7,624 nt of DNA from Candidatus Omnitrophota bacterium (GTDB lineage: Bacteria > Omnitrophota > Gorgyraeia > Aquiviventales > Aquiviventaceae). Where the stretch lies: positions 1 through 7,624 of the forward strand of contig JACQRD010000006.1 in assembly GCA_016206675.1 (NCBI GenBank), given 5' to 3'. The notes under the pieces are model-generated. The model was not told where the DNA came from. It ran no database searches and saw only the letters and a program-made list of their open reading frames with translations. Positions 5,045-7,624 of this stretch are shown here, piece by piece. The translations under genes and the position numbers were made by a program. Positions within the stretch are counted from its first letter, which is position 1, and each line of letters opens with the position of its first letter.

Positions 5045-6469
5045 ATGCCACGGCTCGCCCTACTTCCATGGGTCTTCGCCGGTCTGTTCTTGGCGGGGCG
5101 GCCGGTGGCCGCGCAGCCTGCGAAAAGCGGCGCCGAGGACCAGGTCGCCGTCGAGGTCACCGTCTACAACAGCAACCTCGGCCTGGTGAAGGACGTGCGG
5201 CAGGTGAAGCTGCCGGAAGGAGAGGGACAGCTGCAGTTTATGGATGTCGCCTCCGCCATCATGCCGGAGACAGTCCATGTGAAGTCGCTCGACCATCCGG
5301 ATCAGCTCGAACTCTTGGAGCAGAACTACGAGTACGACCTGATCAGCCCGCAGAAACTGCTGGAAAAGTACGTGGGCAAGACAATCAAGCTGAGCACCTG
5401 GAACCAGTATCAAGATCGCAAGGACGTCGTCGAGGCCACCCTGTTGAGCATGAACAGCGGGCCGGTCTACCGCATCGGTAACGAGATCCACCTCGGCCAT
5501 GAGGGCCGGCCGATCGTGCCGGAGCTGCCGGAGAATCTTATCGCCCGCCCGACGCTCTCGTGGCAGTTTCGCAATCAAAGCCGCGCCGGCCACCGCCTGG
5601 AGGCTGCCTATCTGACCAACAACATCACCTGGAAGGCGGACTACGTACTGGTCTTGGCCGCCGATGATGCCACGGCCGATCTCTCCGGTTGGGTGACGCT
5701 GGATAACAAGAGCGGAGCCGCCTACAAGCAGGCGAAACTGAAGCTCGTGGCGGGCAGCGTGCACCGGGCCATCCGGGAGCGGGAAAGGGGCTATGACCGC
5801 GCCAGCAAGATGCTCATGGCGGAAGCCCAAGCACCCCAATTCCAGGAGCAGGGTTTTTTTGAGTACCACCTCTACGATTTGCAGCGGCCCACGACGGTGA
5901 AGGACAATCAGACCAAACAGATCCAGCTGCTGGAAGCCTCGGGTGCCACGGTGCAGAAGGAGCTCTTGGTCTACGGCGAGCAGACCTACTACACCCGGCA
6001 GTACCGGGAGGAGAACCCGAAGCAACCGGTGGCCGTGTACGTGAACGTCAAAAACTCAAAGGACAATCACCTGGGCATGGCGCTGCCGGAGGGCATTGTA
6101 CGCACCTACAAGGCGGATCGGCAGGGCAGCCTGCAGTTCATCGGTGAAGACAGCATCCGGCACACGCCGAAGGATGAGATGCTGCGGCTGAAGATCGGCG
6201 AGGCGTTCGACGTGGTGGCCGAGCGCCGGCAGACGGACTTCAAGCAGATCAGCTCGCGCCAGTATGAAACGGAGTGGGAGATCATGCTCAAGAACCACAA
6301 GGAAGAGGCCGTCACGGTGGGCGTCATCGAGCCGCTACCGATTCCCTGGACCATCGTGCAGGCCAGCCATCCCTACGAGAAGAAGGACGCCTTCACCATC
6401 CGTTTCGACGTGCCCGTGCCCAAGGACGGCGAGGCCAAGATCACCTACCGCGTCCGCGTCGGCATCTGA
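5045..6469 (+). CDS. Secreted DUF4139 domain-containing protein
   Basis: The protein has 474 residues with a signal peptide (residues 1-23, ending RPVAA). An N-terminal beta region (about 34-85) begins VEVTVYNSNLGLVKDVRQV and resembles the DUF4140-type region usually paired with DUF4139. The DUF4139 domain follows, with YLTNNITWKADYVLVL (189-204), DLSGWVTLDNKSGAAYKQAK (212-231), LPEGIVRTYKADRQGSLQF (347-365), MLRLKIGEAFDVVAER (379-394) and a closing ITYRVRVGI. The length fits single-chain secreted members. The family is widespread in diderms and has no settled biochemical role; a beta-rich periplasmic or surface position is expected. It is the last gene of the SPFH, OB-like, DUF4139 run and ends 2 nt from the stop of the convergent minus-strand gene. 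A run of seven T at 5854-5860 falls inside the gene without breaking the frame. Confidence 0.92.
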   Translation: MPRLALLPWVFAGLFLAGRPVAAQPAKSGAEDQVAVEVTVYNSNLGLVKDVRQVKLPEGEGQLQFMDVASAIMPETVHVKSLDHPDQLELLEQNYEYDLISPQKLLEKYVGKTIKLSTWNQYQDRKDVVEATLLSMNSGPVYRIGNEIHLGHEGRPIVPELPENLIARPTLSWQFRNQSRAGHRLEAAYLTNNITWKADYVLVLAADDATADLSGWVTLDNKSGAAYKQAKLKLVAGSVHRAIRERERGYDRASKMLMAEAQAPQFQEQGFFEYHLYDLQRPTTVKDNQTKQIQLLEASGATVQKELLVYGEQTYYTRQYREENPKQPVAVYVNVKNSKDNHLGMALPEGIVRTYKADRQGSLQFIGEDSIRHTPKDEMLRLKIGEAFDVVAERRQTDFKQISSRQYETEWEIMLKNHKEEAVTVGVIEPLPIPWTIVQASHPYEKKDAFTIRFDVPVPKDGEAKITYRVRVGI

Positions 6470-6471
6470 CG

Positions 6472-7068
6472 TTAAGCTCTTTGTGCCGTCAGCACCCCGT
6501 CTCGCTCAGATGCGGTTCCGAGACGCCCGGCTGCGGCGGACCCGGCCGTGAACTCGGCGCCGCTCAACCGGCGCCTCGGACAGCACGGCCGTAGGCTCAA
6601 CCGCAGTCCGCCTCCGCCGGGCTGAACCGCATATTCGCTCGCCGGGCTTGCTGGCGGCACAAAGGGACGGTCGCAAAGCCACAGGAGCCGCTGCCACTCG
6701 CGAATCACATCCCGCTGCTGCTCCACCGCCTCCATCGTCAGCCGATGCACCTCGCGCAACTTCTCGGGCGGCTGCAGCGCTTTTAATTGAAAGAGCAGAT
6801 CGTCGTATCGGTCGAACGGCTCCGGATGCTGCCCCTTGCCGGAGAGCCACGTCATCATCTCCACCCGCTGCACCACCGCCTGGTTAACGATCGCAAAGCA
6901 TTGGCCGAAGTAGGCGGCTTCCTCATTCGGCAAGACGGAGATGGCCGGATTGAAGACCGGCTCCTGGTGGCGCAGCAGCGCGTACGCCTGCTCCGGCGCC
7001 ATCGCCTCAGCCGGAGAGGCCGTCGCCCAGAGCAAGAGTGCGAGCCACCGCAGCCCGCGGTGGCTCAT
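6472..7068 (-). CDS. Small secreted helical protein of unknown function, C-terminus derived from a palindromic repeat
   Basis: The protein has 198 residues. Its ATG at 7068 overlaps the leuD stop in an ATGA arrangement, so it is translationally coupled to leuD. Residues 1-22 are a signal peptide (RGLRWLALLLW, ending SPAEA). Residues 24-133 look mainly alpha-helical, with two Cys (57, 132) that could form a disulfide in the periplasm, and include AYFGQCFAIVNQAVVQRVEM and LQPPEKLREVHRLTMEAVEQ. I recognise no family. From residue 136 to the stop (Gly-, Arg- and Pro-rich, PCCPRRR) the coding sequence coincides with the large inverted repeat at 6480-6663. The original protein may have ended near residue 140, with the rest contributed by the repeat. 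The start is well supported; the natural C-terminus is uncertain. Confidence 0.75.
   Translation of the reverse strand: MSHRGLRWLALLLWATASPAEAMAPEQAYALLRHQEPVFNPAISVLPNEEAAYFGQCFAIVNQAVVQRVEMMTWLSGKGQHPEPFDRYDDLLFQLKALQPPEKLREVHRLTMEAVEQQRDVIREWQRLLWLCDRPFVPPASPASEYAVQPGGGGLRLSLRPCCPRRRLSGAEFTAGSAAAGRLGTASERDGVLTAQRA
6543..6591. terminator. Possible bidirectional terminator hairpin between convergent genes
   Basis: A strong GC-rich stem-loop (CGGCCGTG with CACGGCCG, inner CGGCGCC pairs, short CTCAA-type loop) sits 74 nt beyond the DUF4139 stop and inside the opposing gene. No T-tract follows on either strand, so intrinsic termination is uncertain. It is the only candidate structure where two transcripts meet tail to tail. 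Confidence 0.3.
6568..6591 (+). repeat. 24-nt dispersed repeat, copy 2
   Basis: This sequence is identical over 24 nt to 2287-2310, in the same orientation. Here it forms the right half of the central hairpin of the large palindrome; the CACGGCCG end pairs with CGGCCGTG at 6543-6550. Confidence 0.85.
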
Positions 7069-7624
7069 CGCTGGGGATTGTGCCGGGCTTCAAAGGCGGT
7101 GATGGCGGCCTCGTGCTTCAAGGTCAGGCCGATCTCATCGAAGCCGTGGATGAGGCGCTCCTTGACGGCGCTATCGATGTCGAAGTGGAACGAGATCTCC
7201 TCCGGCAAGTGCAGTGTGACCCGCTGGTGATCCAGATCCACCGTCGCCTCCAAGCCAGGATAGCGGTCAACCATCTGGAAGAGGTCTTCCACCTCCGGTT
7301 CGCTCAGCTCCACCGTCAGCAGCGCGTTCTTGCCGGCGTTATTCCGGAAGATATCCGCAAAGGCCGGCACGCGCATCTCGCCGCGCTGCTGCCACGGCGC
7401 GATGACCACCTGGAAGCCGTCCTGCTGGATCGCCCACACCGCATGCTCCCGGCTTGAGCCGCAGCCGAAGTTGTTGCGCACCACGAGGATCGACGCGCCT
7501 TTGAAGCGGGCGTGATTGAGCACGAACTCCGGATTGGGCGAGCCATCCAGCAGGTAGCGCCAGTCGTGGAAGAGATGCGGCCCGAAGCCGGTGCGCGCGA
7601 TCGACTTCAGGAACTGCTTCGGGA
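7065..7624 (-). CDS. leuD: 3-isopropylmalate dehydratase small subunit (partial, 5' end outside window)
   Basis: The final 185 residues are present. The window edge cuts just before PKQFLKSIARTGFGPHLFHD, a segment normally about 25 residues into LeuD. The diagnostic swivel-domain motif NNFGCGSSREHA is present, followed by VVIAP and FADIFRNNAGKNALL. With LeuC, which carries the 4Fe-4S cluster, this cytoplasmic subunit isomerises 2-isopropylmalate to 3-isopropylmalate in leucine biosynthesis. The overall length (about 210 when complete) and the long C-terminal part (FDIDSAVKERLIHGFDEIGL) fit the bacterial LeuD type rather than the short archaeal type. The TGA stop overlaps the ATG of the next gene, so leuB does not follow directly. 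Upstream leuC is expected beyond the edge but not seen. Confidence 0.95.
   Translation of the reverse strand, partial: PKQFLKSIARTGFGPHLFHDWRYLLDGSPNPEFVLNHARFKGASILVVRNNFGCGSSREHAVWAIQQDGFQVVIAPWQQRGEMRVPAFADIFRNNAGKNALLTVELSEPEVEDLFQMVDRYPGLEATVDLDHQRVTLHLPEEISFHFDIDSAVKERLIHGFDEIGLTLKHEAAITAFEARHNPQR

Larger units (their letters stand above)
6480..6663. repeat. Large nested imperfect palindrome
   Basis: Three inverted pairs nest around one centre. TTTGTGCCG(T/C)CAGCA pairs 6480-6494 with 6649-6663 (14 of 15). ATGCGGTTC, then CCCGGC-G-GGCGGA, pairs 6510-6540 with 6607-6632 (first nine perfect, with a 5-nt length difference). CGGCCGTG/CACGGCCG pairs 6543-6550 with 6584-6591 (perfect), enclosing CGGCGCC pairing. 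It lies wholly within the 3' third of the minus-strand gene and starts 11 nt after the convergent DUF4139 stop. It could be a miniature palindromic element, an inverted duplication of the small gene's tail, or a bidirectional transcription-ending structure. Confidence 0.7.

Noticed and set aside
5060..6025. Minus-strand open frame of 321 residues opposite the DUF4139 gene
   Set aside because: The plus-strand product has a signal peptide, ribosome site and DUF4139 motifs. The antisense translation is Leu/Val/His/Arg-rich with no motif.
1..7624. CRISPR arrays, tRNA or rRNA genes, transposases, integrases, known defence genes
   Set aside because: None was found on reading both strands. The repeats present are internal coding duplications or palindromic blocks, not evenly spaced direct repeats with unique spacers.

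Overview
This is a GC-rich, gene-dense bacterial segment carrying five complete genes and two that run off the window edges. Four products have N-terminal Sec-type signal peptides, one more is membrane-anchored, and the large left-hand protein begins with a stretch resembling a TonB-receptor plug. Together these point to a diderm (Gram-negative-type) bacterium. The window holds no rRNA, tRNA or phylogenetic marker, so the phylum cannot be named; an uncultured lineage is plausible but is only an inference.

Layout. Positions 1-2157, minus strand: one uninterrupted reading frame of 719 codons, still open at the left edge. It encodes a secreted mosaic protein with a plug-like N-terminus, a duplicated linker, a seven-unit nine-residue 'PDG' repeat, a lysine-rich stretch, a 33-residue tandem duplication and a duplicated tryptophan-rich motif. 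Positions 2158-2477: a divergent intergenic region with a good sigma-70-type promoter for the leftward gene, a very GC-rich block framed by 17-bp inverted repeats, and a promoter that may produce a leaderless mRNA for the rightward gene. Positions 2478-3461: an aldo/keto reductase with a complete catalytic tetrad. Positions 3515-6469: three closely spaced same-strand genes, namely an SPFH/Band 7 membrane protein, a secreted protein with an OB-like domain and proline-rich tail, and a secreted DUF4139 protein. These probably form one cell-envelope operon. Positions 6472-7624, minus strand: the 3' part of leuD (3-isopropylmalate dehydratase small subunit, leucine biosynthesis), overlapped by 4 nt by a small secreted helical protein of unknown function.

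The least explained parts are non-canonical. A nested imperfect inverted repeat of about 184 bp (6480-6663) forms the C-terminal third of the small secreted gene. A second inverted-repeat-bounded block (2230-2459) shares an exact 24-nt core with it. These look like two members of a palindromic repeat family. The leftward giant gene, with an apparent plug remnant and several internal duplications, is the other item worth following up. No CRISPR array, transposase, integrase, defence module or RNA gene was seen.
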